Shown: positions 1-10,333 of the stretch, piece after piece | Layout of the letters: every line of letters begins with the position of its first letter | Position numbering within the stretch: position 1 is the stretch's first letter | Origin: Isoetes taiwanensis | Lineage: Eukaryota > Streptophyta > Lycopodiopsida > Isoetales > Isoetaceae | Reading direction: 5' to 3' | Length of the DNA: 64,000 nt | Assembly (NCBI GenBank): GCA_021234155.1 | Contig: JAJEKV010000024.1 | Location: 19,017,858-19,081,857 of the forward strand | Position numbers and translations under genes: made by a program | Notes under the pieces: generated by a model | Database searches by the model: none | What the model saw: only the letters and a program-made list of their open reading frames with translations | Told to the model about the DNA's origin: nothing

Positions 1-335
1 TCTTCCTTGTTCATTGCTTCTTGCTACTTGATCTTGATCCTTGTTCCTTGCTACTTCATTCCCATGCTCCTTGCTACTTGATCTTGTTCCTTGCTCTTGA
101 TCTTGCTACTTGATCTTGTTCCTTGCTACTTGATCTTGATCGGTGCTTCTTGCTCCTTGATCTTCCTTGTTCCTTGATCTTCTTGCTACTTGATCTTCCT
201 TGTTCATTGCATCTTGCTACTTGATCTTGATCCTTGTTCCTTGCTACTTCATTCCCGTGCTCCCTGCTACTTGATCTTGTTGCTTGCTCTTGAACTTGCT
301 ACTTGCTCTGCTCCGTGTTCCTTGCTCCGTCGGTG
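1..335. repeat. Degenerate CTTG-rich minisatellite
   Basis: Short words such as CTTGCTACTTGATCTTG and TTCCTTGCTCC recur irregularly from the first base to about 335. One strand is strongly pyrimidine-biased. No coding signal is seen, and the array probably continues upstream of the window. Confidence 0.85.
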
Positions 336-496
336 ACCCTTGCTTGCTTTTGCAAATGATTGGACCCAATCCTCCCTGGGCTACTCCAGAAGGCCTGCAA
401 GCATGCCCCAGGCATTCTGTGTGGCCTGGAATGGATGAGCTATAGGACCATTTCTTGGAGTGGAGGTTGCGCCACAGTCCCACCAAGGAGCTTACA

Positions 497-952
497 ATGG
501 AGTTGATCAACTTCATTCTAGAGCGATTTGATTGTGGTCATGAGCCACTGATGGAAATTAATCCATCTGAATGTTATAGGAGACTTGCAATGAGGGGAAT
601 TCTTGAACCCCCTCCTTATCTGGACGAGATGCTACAGCAATTGAGGCCTCTTCTTCATGCTGGATATTTAGCACACTCTCAGGATGCATACATATCAGAG
701 TTCATTCATGAAATTTGTAAGGGACAGATGTATGGCCTTATTAGGGTGTACTACAACGAGTACAACGGTTTTGTGGAGTTGGGTCCGCTCTTCTTCCGTG
801 AATATCATCCTGTGGAATTACTTTTTCTAATGACTAGGTACCCCATATGGTGGGAAGAATCAGGCTGGGAGGAGCGTGAGCTCTTGACTCCTAACCCAGA
901 TGCGTGTGTTAGACCTCGCAGGCCAAGGGAAAGGGGAAGGGGAAGGGGTTAG
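497..952 (+). CDS. Unrecognised 151-aa protein
   Basis: An ATG at 497 opens a frame that closes with TAG at 950-952; the frame is also open without an ATG back to about 455. I do not recognise the family. The body looks like a folded helical protein with regular hydrophobic spacing, a PPP turn and a Tyr/Phe-rich middle (GLIRVYYNEYNGFVELG). The last 18 residues are very basic and end in GRGRG, which could bind nucleic acid. No signal peptide or membrane segment is visible. It lies between a minisatellite and a 47-bp tandem repeat, with retroelement debris downstream, so it may be a retroelement accessory ORF or a lone exon. Amino-acid composition supports real coding more than chance, but the function is unknown. 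Confidence 0.4.
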   Translation: MELINFILERFDCGHEPLMEINPSECYRRLAMRGILEPPPYLDEMLQQLRPLLHAGYLAHSQDAYISEFIHEICKGQMYGLIRVYYNEYNGFVELGPLFFREYHPVELLFLMTRYPIWWEESGWEERELLTPNPDACVRPRRPRERGRGRG

Positions 953-1082
953 GAACCTGGGGGAAGGTTACTAGGGACATACATAGTTCATACTTCGGTC
1001 TCTATTGTGTTTGGAAGTTGGTATATGATACCGTGTTATTATGTTCTCTAAATATTCATGTATGTATGATAAACGGGTATTG

Positions 1083-1207
1083 CACGTGTATACAACCCCT
1101 GCATAAGGTCTATGATACAGGGTACTGTACACGTGTATACAACCCCTGCATAAGGTCTATGATACAGGGTACTGTACACGTGTATACAACCCCTGCATAA
1201 GGTCTAT
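1083..1207. repeat. 47-bp tandem repeat, about 2.7 copies
   Basis: CACGTGTATACAACCCCTGC starts at 1083, 1130 and 1177, a constant 47-bp period, and the copies are almost identical. Each unit contains a CACGTG palindrome (G-box core). Open frames across it are repeat translation and not genes. Confidence 0.9.
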
Positions 1208-1289
1208 ACAACACCCATAATAAAAAAATTCCAGTTTACTAAAAATTTTCCCATTATAATGAAATTGTGCTTTTTTGGGCTACTCATTG

Positions 1290-2290
1290 ATGAACTTGAA
1301 TGTTGGTGACGAGATTAGGTGGCTTGGGAGCAAGGCTTGGCAAGTATGTACTGCAATTGCTAATGTTTGCAGATGATATAGTGTTGATATCTAGGGATGC
1401 AGGCGGGCTACAGAGACACCTAGACGTGCTTGAGTCCTTTTGCACATTGAAGCAAATGCAGATTAATGTAAACAAGTCAAAAATCATGGTGTTGGGTGGC
1501 AAGGATTGCACTACATTTACAGTGGGTGGTATCCCCTTACAAAAAGTAACAGAATATAAATATCTTGGTATTGATATGACATGCAATTACAGGTGGACAA
1601 GGGCTGCCCAAAAACGTGCTTCAGGAGGATTGCGGGCCTTTTATGGTATGATACATCAATGCAGGCTCAATAATTTTGAACATTGGAAATTAAGAAGATT
1701 GCTTTTTGGAGTTCAAGTGAAACCAATTATCGTGTATGGTAGCCCAGTTTGGGGGCCTGGATTATCGAGGAAATGCTGGAATGCTATTGAAAATGTGCAG
1801 AAACGTTTCCTATTAAGTGAGCTTGGTGCAAAGCCACAAACACCATATTGCATGATGTTAGCGGAGACAGGTATGCTGCCCTTAACGATAGCGTACGTTA
1901 ACAGGGTTATGGCAATGGATGAGGAAAGATTTCCTCTTCTAGCCCTGGAACAATCTAAGGAAAAAGGTTGGTATTGTGAAGTGAAAAAATGCTAAATGGC
2001 TTGGACAAGACATCTGGCCGACGTCACATAAATATAAGGAAGTTTATATGGAGGTTAAAGCACATGTGGCTGCACCAACATGGAGAGAATTGGCCAGCAT
2101 AACTTTCCCTTGGAAGAATTGGCAGTTCTATTCTTTGTTTACATAGCTCAAGAGCCTTCTCTTCCTTGTAGATGCAGATAATCCAGCCAAGGGATCACTT
2201 TGGAGCTGATCGAAAATAGAAAGAAGGCTCAAATTCAACAGAAGAAGGCGGCGCTATCGCTCATAAATGAAGAAATAGAATAATTCAAAA
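1290..2290 (+). mobile_element. 5'-truncated non-L1 LINE fragment (RT C-terminal half)
   Basis: The reading frame 1300-1995 starts just before the RT catalytic box (FADDIVLIS) and continues through the thumb region to a conserved block (AETGMLPL). Coding similarity persists beyond the stop at 1995, for example AKWLGQDIW, to roughly 2290. It aligns along its length with ORF2 of the AAT-tailed LINE at 49.1-52.2 kb: WGPxxSxxxWxxIExVQKxFLxxELG is shared with that copy. The endonuclease and RT fingers are missing, so it is a dead 5'-truncated insertion. The 3' end is not sharply defined because no AAT tail is visible. Confidence 0.8.
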
Positions 2291-2299
2291 TTTTTAGAA

Positions 2300-2600
2300 C
2301 ATTATACCCTGTCACGCAAGGGTCAGTTGTAACGCATTTCAATATCTATGTTGAAATGCCTTTCAGAGCTTTTAATAACGCACTTCAGATTAACTGTAAC
2401 CCATTTCAAATGTTTAGTTTGAAACGCGTTTCAGTGTTGTAATGGTTGTTAGTTGTAATGCATGTCAAGCTCCATTGTAACGCGTTACAAAGATTAAATT
2501 TTGTAACGCATTTCTAGAAATGAATTTCGTTGCTTGTTGCGCACTACAACTACATTTGCGTTTCAAAATTCTAAAGCGTTACTATAAGAGCGTATCAAAC
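2300..2600. repeat. Degenerate GTAACGCATTTCAA repeat block, MITE-like
   Basis: The words GTAACGCATTTCAA and TTGAAACGCGTTTC recur on both strands, and the perfect palindrome GTAACGCGTTAC occurs once. The block contains no ORF. It may be a foldback or MITE-type element, but I could not define terminal repeats or a target duplication. Confidence 0.45.
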
Positions 2601-2619
2601 CCCCCTTAATTCTATTAGT

Positions 2620-3076
2620 GAATGAAGAATAAGAAACAAATGAAGAATGAAGAAATGAAATTAAAAAGAATGAAGAATAAGAAATGAAAAAAATGAAGAA
2701 TAAGGAAGGGAAGAGAAGAAAGAAATGAGGGAAGGAAGGGGAAAGAATGAGGAATGAGAAAGCATGAGAAAGAATGGAAATGAGAAAACATGGGAATTAG
2801 AAAAGAAATGAGAAAGAATGAGAAAGAAATGAGGAAAAAAATTAGGGAGGAAGAATGAGGAAAGAAGAAATATGGGAAGAATGAGAAAGAATGAGGCATG
2901 GGAAGAAAGAATGGGAGGAAAGAATGGGAAGAATGGGAGGAAAGAATGGGAAGAATGGGAGAAAAGAATGGGAAGAATGAGAAAGAATGAGGAAGAATGA
3001 GGAAGAAATGAAACGTGGAAGAAAGAATGAGGAAGAAAAATGAGGAAGAAAGAATGAAGGATGAGGAAAGGAAACA
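2620..3076. repeat. Purine-only tract (GAAGAATGAGAAAGAATG-type microsatellite)
   Basis: About 450 bp of the + strand is almost exclusively A and G, built from drifting GGAAGAATG and AGAAAGAATGA units. Phe/Ser/Leu-rich frames on the opposite strand are its translation and not proteins. Homopurine-homopyrimidine tracts of this length can form triplex DNA. Confidence 0.9.
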
Positions 3077-3087
3077 AAAAAAATTTA

Positions 3088-3142
3088 AAGACCTATTTGA
3101 TCCAAAGACCTATTCGATCCAAAGACCTATTCAATTTAAAAA
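3088..3142. repeat. Short direct repeat, 3 units
   Basis: CCAAAGACCTATTCGATC-like units recur three times immediately after the purine tract. Confidence 0.7.
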
Positions 3143-4440
3143 TCATGATATACTAACCTTAAAAATAGTTCTTGCAAGTGGGCGGCCTGTTTAGTGCTAG
3201 CCCATCGCCCAAAACGTCGTCCACGTTGAAGCCTAGGAACGGGCCTGGAAAAGCCGGTCGCGGGTCTGTTATTAGTTGTAGACGTCGCATGCGACGCCGA
3301 CGTCGCATGCGACATTATTTCAAAACCATATTATACGGTTTTACGTCGCACGCGAAGTGTCCGCGACGTATTTTGTTATAGCGATGTCTGGCACTTTTTA
3401 ATTTTTTGGGTGCCTTTTTTTATGTGATAGTCATGAAAATTTGTCCCTAAGCTAATTTTGACATGTCGAAGCCATGTATGCAGTCAAATTCACATTCTGG
3501 ATTTATCCAATCTTCTATTGCTACTACTTACAAATGTTAACGGGCCTGGGGTGGCATGCTTGAGCCACTTGTCATTTTTTAGCCTGGGGTGGCATGTTTG
3601 AGCCACATGCCATGTTTGAGCATGTTTCAGCCTCGGTGGCACGTTTCAGCCTCGGTTGCCCCGCAACGGGCTGCCCCGACCAGTGATCAACTTATAAGGG
3701 TAGGCCCACTATTTTTTTTCTAGGGCAGATTTTAGAATGCCCTTATTTGTGCATGGTAAATTTTGAAACACCCTTTTTTTTTTTAGCTCACAATTCAGAT
3801 TACCCTTTTTATCTATAATTCATTAAACAATTTCAGCAAAAAACCCTTCAAATGGCAAATAGTCTAGATAGAATCTTATATAGCTTATATTTACAAAAGA
3901 AAAAACATAACTTATGATACCATAGTTACGGCATTACAAAGCCCTATGAAAAATAATTAAAGTTCTTTGAAATGCCGGATTCCTTGCATTACAAAGCCAT
4001 CTACACTTCTAAAATTCTTACAGGCCTGTCGAAGGTCCAATTTATTGTCAAAGGACTCAAAATAATAAACCTGACAGGAATTTCCCAGCAAATAAATGGG
4101 CACTGAGAAATAAAAATGCAACAAGAGATCTGGAATCTGTATGAATGAACTCTTACCAATATGCCTGCTTATGGCTGAAAGATCGATGGATTTATGGAGA
4201 GGCCCGCAACGGGCTGCCCCGACCGTTCTAATGCTAACCCTTTGACCTAGATCTTCTCTGAAAATTCTGAAAATTGGGATGTGTGCTGAAGATGAATTAG
4301 AGATCCAGCTGGCAAAAAATCAGAATTTATTATCGTACAATGTATTAATTACGAATTTATGAGTGTCTTGCCACTGCAAAAGCGCCCCCCGACTTCTAAT
4401 TGCCACTTCGGGAGGAGGACAGGCCCAAACTCCATTCCGT
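3143..4440. other. Non-genic interval with GC palindromes and dispersed repeats
   Basis: No convincing gene. The 12-bp palindrome GTCGCATGCGAC occurs at 3284-3295 and 3302-3313, followed at about 3345 by a related ACGTCGC...GCGACGT inverted pair. CAACGGGCTGCCCCGACC occurs at about 3664-3681 and again at about 4207-4224. GGGGTGGCATG(T/C)TTGAGCCAC is repeated between 3550 and 3625. The stretch 3700-4340 is AT-rich with no feature I can name. Confidence 0.6.
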
Positions 4441-4479
4441 CAGTTCCCCTTGCTCCGTGTTCTTGGCCGCAGCTTCTCG

Positions 4480-5397
4480 GCCACGTCTCAACTGCAACAG
4501 ACCAAGACTCGGCCCCCAAAATGCAAACCCTTCTAGAGCCTGGCAGCCCACAGGGTTTACGTTTCGGAGGCCCTCTCCTTGTCAGATTCGGCCGGGACCC
4601 TGCGACGTATCTTGACGTGGAATGGGGGTGTTGACACCAGAGCGCGGATCCTAAAATCGCCCCGGAAGCTGCTTGCCCCGAAAGTCCTCTCCCCAAGGCC
4701 CTGGGGACGGACGGGCAACCTCCCCTCTCCCGAATCACGATTTGGCTCTGCCAATGGACTCAGAACGTCGACATTGCCACGGGGACCAAGTTCCGTAGCC
4801 GAAGACCAAAACTTCGGCCCCAAAATGCAAACCCTTCTAGAACACGGCAACTCACGGGGTTTACGTTTAAATAGGCCCTCTCCTTGTCGGTTCGCCGGGA
4901 CCTTGCGCCCCGTGTCTTGGCGTGGAGTCGGGGTGTTGACGCCGGCGGGGACCCTAAAATCCCCCTCGAAGGCTGCTTGCCCCAAAAGTCCTCTCCCAAG
5001 GCCCCGGGGCCGGGCGGGTGACCTCCCTCTCTCCCAAACCCGCGATTTGGCTCGCCAATGGACTCGAACCCTCGACATTACACGGGACCAAGTTCCGCGG
5101 GGCGAAGACCAAAACTTCGGCCCCAAAACGCAAACCCTTCTAGAACCTGGCAACCCACAGGGTTTATGTTTCGGAGGCCCTGTCCTTGTCAGATTCGGCC
5201 GGGACCTTGCTCCGTGTCTTGACGTGGAGTGGGGGTGTTGACGCCAGAGCGCGGACCCTAAAATTCCCCCCGGAAGCTGCTTGACCTGAAAGTCCTCTCC
5301 CCAAGACCCTGGGGATGGAGGGTGACCTCCCCTCTCTGGAACTGCGATTTGGCTCTGCCAATGGACTCAGAACGTCGACATGCCCTGGGGACCAATT
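4480..5397. repeat. Tandem repeat, about 303-bp period, 3 copies
   Basis: The landmark CAAACCCTTCTAGA lies at about 4525, 4829 and 5132, giving offsets of 304 and 303. Each unit is GC-rich and carries the shared sub-blocks GGGGTGTTGACGCC, AAGTCCTCTCCC and CGATTTGGCTC. Long overlapping open frames on both strands follow from the lack of stops in GC-rich repeats; they change frame between units and resemble no protein. The last unit runs directly into the histone H3 fragment. Confidence 0.9.
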
Positions 5398-5571
5398 TCA
5401 GTGGCCAGAAGACTGACGTCCCTCACAACTCGGGTGTTGCAGGTAGCCGCTGAGGCCGAGCTCACCCAGTTGTTTGAAGAGGGAAACCTCTGCGCAATCC
5501 ATGCGAAGAGGGTGACCCTCATGCCCAAGGATATCCAGTTGGTGCGTCGCATCCGCAAGGAATACCCTTGA
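5398..5571 (+). pseudogene. Divergent histone H3 C-terminal fragment (last exon or gene remnant)
   Basis: The frame ending at 5571 encodes the end of a histone H3 fold. [14 protein letters not shown] matches helix alpha2, and [19 protein letters not shown] covers loop 2 and helix alpha3. It ends with a basic tail, VRRIRKEYP, then a stop, at the normal H3 C-terminus. The N-terminal tail, alphaN and alpha1 are absent; upstream lies the last copy of the 303-bp tandem repeat. The sequence departs from canonical H3 at several places (LTQ where YLVG is usual, and an EYP end), so it is a variant or a decaying copy. It could be the 3' exon of a spliced variant gene or a captured fragment. The CAIHAKRVT core makes the family assignment secure; which H3 variant it was cannot be judged. 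Confidence 0.8.
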
Positions 5572-5726
5572 AGATGCAATTTTGTTAAACTAATGTAATT
5601 ATTAAGTTTTCCCATAAATATAAAATTTTGTGTAAAACTGACCATTAATTCGAGTATGAAAATATGTTTAAGTATGAAAATATGTTTAAGTAGTTAAGTA
5701 GGCAAAAAAAAAAATTGCAAAACTGA

Positions 5727-6006
5727 CGAAACCGGGTCCCGTCGCGCAAAACCCGTCTGCGCCCGCGACGCAGACCCATTCTGCGCGACGCCACCCAATT
5801 TCGCCATTTTATAGCTAGTCCATGTCCAAATTAAGTAATAAAAGTTACTAATTAACTTAGAATCATGCTAGACAGTCATGTTAGGATCTTCTAATACCCT
5901 AAAACTCTTCGTAAAGGTCGAAATAACCCGAAATCGGGTCCCGTCGCGCAAAACATACCTGCGCCCGCGACGCAGACCCGATCCGCGCGACGCCACCCGA
6001 TTTCGC
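5727..6006. repeat. GC-rich direct repeat pair, about 203 bp apart
   Basis: GGGTCCCGTCGCGCAAAAC followed by TGCGCCCGCGACGCAGACCC and CGCGCGACGCCACCC occurs at about 5734-5800 and again at about 5937-6001, embedded in AT-rich DNA. Each copy contains self-complementary GTCGCG/CGCGAC words. Two 18-bp GTATGAAAATATGTTTAA units lie just upstream at 5655-5690. Confidence 0.75.
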
Positions 6007-6177
6007 CTAAATTTGCCTAAGTTGACCAAATTTTACCCAACAAACTGCCATGTAGTGTTTCTTGCTTTGTTTTGTTTAGAATTGCACTTCATGATAGCTC
6101 AATTGGACAACCATGGCCATAGATTCGAAGTCTACCCTATCAAGAACCTTTGTGCACGGAACCCGAGGCACCCCTAG

Positions 6178-6187
6178 TCTATAAAAA
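6178..6187 (+). promoter_or_regulatory. Candidate TATA box
   Basis: TCTATAAAAAGGG lies about 115 bp upstream of the ATG at 6299 that opens the next frame. The match is good and the spacing plausible for a plant Pol II promoter, but short AT-rich matches are common in this DNA. Confidence 0.35.
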
Positions 6188-6298
6188 GGGCCCTCATTTG
6201 TCATTTTTTTCCCCACCAAAAGTGCTCTCAGCCCCTTTGGCGATTTTCTAGCTCCTTACTTGTCTCCATCAGCCATTTTTCATAGCCATCTCTGCTCA

Positions 6299-6724
6299 AT
6301 GGCACCATCAAGCTTTGTTAGATGGTACAATGACTCCAATCACATCCGTGATTTTCTGTGAAAGCAAGCCTTTCATGTCTTTGATCATCTCTTTGATCTC
6401 CATGCCACCTTAACCAGAACTCCTTACTACACTGACATCATCTGTCAATATGATCAGCACATTCTACCCGGGGAGGTTAGCTTGCCACCTAGGGGGGGGA
6501 AATGGGTTTCCTTAGACACCCTTGCCCAAGCCATAGGTGGGGGATCCAGGGGCAAGAGTAGGCTGTGGGATAGAACCAGAAACATGCCAGACTACATGAC
6601 CTGTAAGCACCATAGGCATAGGTACGTCTCAAGCCAGGCAGCTTTAGCCTTGTTCATGCAGTACAGGGCAGTCAACCAACCAGGCGAGCCGTCCATTCAA
6701 CCCTTGGATTTAGCACCTCTCGTG
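6299..6724 (+). pseudogene. Unrecognised ORF with one in-frame TGA, cut by an LTR-like insertion
   Basis: An ATG at 6299 (MAPSSFVRWYND...) is followed by a TGA at 6359-6361. The same frame then runs open to 6727 (PPRGGKWVSLDTLAQAIGGG in the middle). Upstream and downstream parts share a frame and plausible amino-acid composition, so this looks like one protein of at least 142 residues broken by a single nonsense change. The final stop lies exactly where TGTGACGTTCC, the start of an LTR-like family, begins, so the true 3' end has been displaced. The family is not recognised. A TATA-like box lies upstream. It may be a host gene fragment or an old retroelement gag. Confidence 0.4.
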
Positions 6725-8190
6725 TGACGTTCCAGGATAATATACGGCACGAATACGTATATTATACCGACACGTCACTAGTACATGTCGACTTAGACGA
6801 CATGTATGCATCGACCATAAAGGGGTAGTACCCTAGGGTACAACCTTGTGACCGATTATATTGCACATGCTAAGACCACATGTGAATATAATACCCTTTT
6901 GCCATGTGGCAATAGCCCACTAACCAATCAGGGCCCAGCCCTAAAGTCGTGGGGATAAAGGGGCATTAACCCTAAAAGGGAAACCTTTTCAGTTTCCAGC
7001 CCCATAGGTCGGATCGAAGCGGCGAAGGGCGATTTCTTCGGCGTGAAGCGATGGCGAGGAACCAGACATTCCTTACTTGACAGCTCCAACCAAGCCCGGC
7101 AATCTCGAGATTCAAAGCCCGCATGGGCCTTCGGAGGAGTTGGAGCCCGGCCAGCCGGTTAGTGGTTGATTCGATAGTTAGATCCGAGTTTTCAGTCCTC
7201 ATTCCATAGGATTAGTGTTCATTCTTGGCTATAGGCGACCCCTACAGCCTAAGAATGATAGATACTAACAAAGGAACCTAACCATGTATGATTAGGTAGA
7301 TTAGAATAGATGTATTCTATTGTTTCAGTTACGATGTGATGTTATTGTGATATTCTATGCGCCACTCTTGTGTATTGGGAAGGGGGGTAGAGACCCAGAG
7401 CCCAAGTAGTTGTATGATCATAGTTTTAGCCCATTAATTCCCAATTAATGCGGCCTGTGCATAAGAGCCCGCCTGGCTGTGGGTGGCGGAGCTAGACCGG
7501 CTGACAAGGGAGGGCTTGTCTAATCCGCGGTTGATCTGGCCGCTGTAATGACGGCGGGGAACACTGTGAGCTAGGCCTAATACCCTGCACCTGCGTGAGG
7601 GCGGGGTATGGGCTCGACACTGGTGGGGTGATCGTCATCTTCCAAAGAGTTCAAGTCGATTATCTGGCGGTGGCTCTCTAGCTCGCCCGTGATTAGCATG
7701 AACCTTCTGGAGGAGAGAGATCTCCTCCTGCCTCATTGGGACTGGGGAGATGCAACCCAGTAGCAGTAGCCCCTCTGGCTATTCACCCGGCAGGCTACGG
7801 TCAGGCTCCAATACTTTTCAGCCTATCTGCATAGTATGCACAGGAGGGGCGGATGGAGTGGACTACCCAACGACCATGTTCCTATGCCAGCCAAATCCAT
7901 TTGCCATGAATTCTGTCTGCATGCTATCTGGAGACCTCAAGCTGTCAGTCGATCCCCATGAGTCTGAGCCTGGGTAGGATCTCCCCTATGTCATGTTGAT
8001 GTACTGATGTGTGATGCAGCTACTGTGATATGGTGGACCACCCTTCGAGGTGGGTATATTTTTATTGCTTGATGTCATGTGCTCATGTTTTGTTTACGCT
8101 TCCGTTGCTAGGTCGATCCCGAGGGAGACGGGATGAATGACACGTCCATTCTTCCCCGTCGGGTTCCTGGCCACCATCGAGAGCCCGATG
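6724..8190 (+). mobile_element. LTR-like sequence (Tekay/chromovirus-type LTR, solo or truncated)
   Basis: It begins with TGTGACGTTCCAGG, a TG-start typical of Ty3 chromovirus LTRs. The same start occurs inverted at 34245, where TAGAACGTCACA ends on the + strand. The interior word order GGTAGAGACC, AATGCGGCCTGTGCATAAGAGCC, then CGCTTCCG is shared with both arms of the palindrome at 31.7-34.2 kb. No coding domain lies inside. I could not identify the 3' end or a target duplication; sequence 3' of about 8190 becomes PLE-like. The family assignment rests on general resemblance of the LTR ends and is inference. Confidence 0.5.
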
Positions 8191-8273
8191 TTAGGTGGAC
8201 GGCCTCACATCAGCGAGCAGGTGCTGGTTTGAGGGATGATCTCCAGTTTGTATACGATCGGGGCATCCTCTAA

Positions 8274-10333
8274 AGGTTCGGGAAACGGGCAAGGGCAAAA
8301 TGGGATCTCTCCCACCCATTCCATTGCCCAACCTTCCTCTTCCCAAGAGAGATTCGACCAAGCATCCGGGAACCCAATTGGTTCCCGCAAGAACACTTAA
8401 ATTTCTCTTATAAACACTCCAACTCTAAGTCTAAAGTCAAAGGTCATAGGATGAGAAATATGTTTTGGAAGGCTTTATGGGATCCTCATGGTTATGCTTT
8501 ACATGTCTTTGTGGGGTTGACTCCCTCTATGATTGACACTCGTGTTGCAGGTACTAGCATACATAGCCTCTCCTCCCACAAACTCTCTCCTGATGAGCAT
8601 AGACTCCTTTCTCTTGGCCTCAGCTATATTCCCAACCCTCACCCTTTGTCGCTTGGGGATATCCTTTGCTCCTTTGACGAGTTCTCCCGCTCCATTAGAC
8701 TTAGATGGATGTTTAGGGATTCTGATAGACCTTGCCCTCGCTTTTTCATCCCTAACCCTGACTTCGTTCATGATCCCGCCCATCCTTTGCTTGAGGATTT
8801 CATCTCTTCGAGTAGAAGATGGATTGCTTCTAGATTTCAATCCGTGCCTAAGCCTCGTTGCTCTCTCACTGGTTGGAAACTTAGGGCCCTTTTGTCCCTT
8901 AAAAAGGATCGTAACATTGTCATTAAACCTGCCGACAAGAACCTTGGTGTTGTCTTGCTCGATCGAACTTGGTATCTTGCCGAGGGAAATCGACAATTGT
9001 CTGACATCAATGTGTACAAACGTGTTGACATGGTCCCTTTTGACATGTTACTTTCTCGCCTAGAGCATTTGGCACGTCGTCTTTATCGTCTTGACCCCTC
9101 TTCTCTCTCGGCCAAAACTATGGACTTTCTCCTAAGTGCCCCTAGAGAAGGGTTTAGACCTTGCATCCTCTATTTTTTGCCTAAGTTGCACAAAAATCCC
9201 GTTGTTGGCAGACCTATTTGCTCCTACAATGGCTTCATCTTTGAGCATCTTTCTATCTGGCTCCATCACATGCTCTTTGATTTGCTTTCCGAGCAGCCTA
9301 CCTACCTTCGGGACTCTTTATCTCTCATTCGCGAGCTTTGCGTCCTTCCTTTACCTTTAGACTCTATTCTTTTCACCTTCGATGTGGAGTCGCTCTATCC
9401 AAGTATCCCAACAGCGGAGGGGATCTCGAGGTTGAGCAGGTATGTTAAAGGTAAGTATGGTAATAGTCTTGTGGGTAACTTTATCATTTCGGCTGCTTCT
9501 CTTATGCTTTCTGAGCATTATTTGGAGTTTGATGGTTGCTTTTATCAACAAATTAGAGGCACTGCTATGGGTAGTAATTTTGCTGTGGTCTATGCTTGCT
9601 TGTTCATGTGCTCTTTAGAGTATGATTTTAAGCATTCTTCCTCCACTTGGCCCATCTTTCTTAAAAGATACATTGATGATGGTTTTGGTGTATGGGTTGG
9701 TTCACGTGAGAGTCTTGACTCCTAGCTTGAAGGGTATAATAGTCTATGTCCCACAATCAAGATTACTTCCCATGTATCTTGTACTTGCGTGGACTTCTTG
9801 GACGTACATCTCTTCAAAGGAGAAAAGTTTGCCAAGACTCGCATCTTGGACTCTCGAACCTTTCAAAAACCCTTAAACCAATATCAATATCTTCCTTGGC
9901 ACTCCATACATCCCCTTCATCAAAAGTCTTCTTTTGTGGGGGGGAGAACTAGAGATATATCATTCGTGAGACATCTCTTAAGAACTTCTCTACCCTTAGG
10001 GATATCTTTTATTGGAGACTTAGAGCTAGAGGCTATCCTCGAAAATTTCTAAAGGTGAACTTTAGCAAATTTTCCTATCATGATAGATCCTCTTTGCTCC
10101 ACGCTGTTTCCAAGCGTAGTCTTAAGAAGCGTCTTAGGGCCCCCTTGGTGTTTAAGCTTGTGTACTCTTTGCACTCTAAAGCTTTAGGCCTTGGGGACAT
10201 TGTAAACCCTAAGTTGTATACCATTTGTCAAAATGTCCCTTCTCTTCATAAGATCCCTAGACCTATGACTTGTTGGAAAAAGGCTAAGAATTTGAAATCT
10301 CTCTTGGTTTCATCTCGCCTTCCTCCAGTCTAA
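8274..10333 (+). pseudogene. PLE reverse transcriptase, nearly intact (one stop, one indel)
   Basis: The frame is open from 8274 (after TAA 8271-8273); the first ATG is at 8451. Counting from that Met, the PLE N-terminal motif SSHKLSPDEHRLLSLGL is at 41-57 and RNIVIKPADKNLGVVLLD at 154-171. The fingers block FLPKLHK...VVGRPICS is at 242-258 and RT motif A FDVESLYPSIP at 310-320 (catalytic D311). Motif B QIRGTAMGSNFA is at 367-378 and motif C YIDD at 407-410. A TAG at 9723-9725 interrupts the frame, which then continues in phase (LEGYNSLCPTI, VDFLDVHLF). A one-base shift is needed near a seven-G run at 9938-9944. The last part (10055-10333) holds the conserved end CWKKAKNLKSLLV. All catalytic residues are present, so this is a young copy; the shift could be a homopolymer sequencing error. 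Confidence 0.9.

Noticed and set aside
1083-1207. Regular repeats considered as a CRISPR-like array
   Set aside because: Units are contiguous 47-bp tandem copies without unique spacers, in a plant genome.
2615-3077. Phe/Ser/Leu-rich frames on the minus strand resembling membrane proteins
   Set aside because: They are translation of a purine microsatellite; several frames stay open at once and the composition follows the repeat.
4349-5361. Overlapping 60-220-residue frames on both strands
   Set aside because: Caused by a GC-rich 303-bp tandem repeat; frames change between units and no protein family is recognised.
8591-8605. CTGATGAG in PLE coding sequence as a second hammerhead
   Set aside because: It encodes SPDEHR, and there is no GAAA core or pairing arms nearby.
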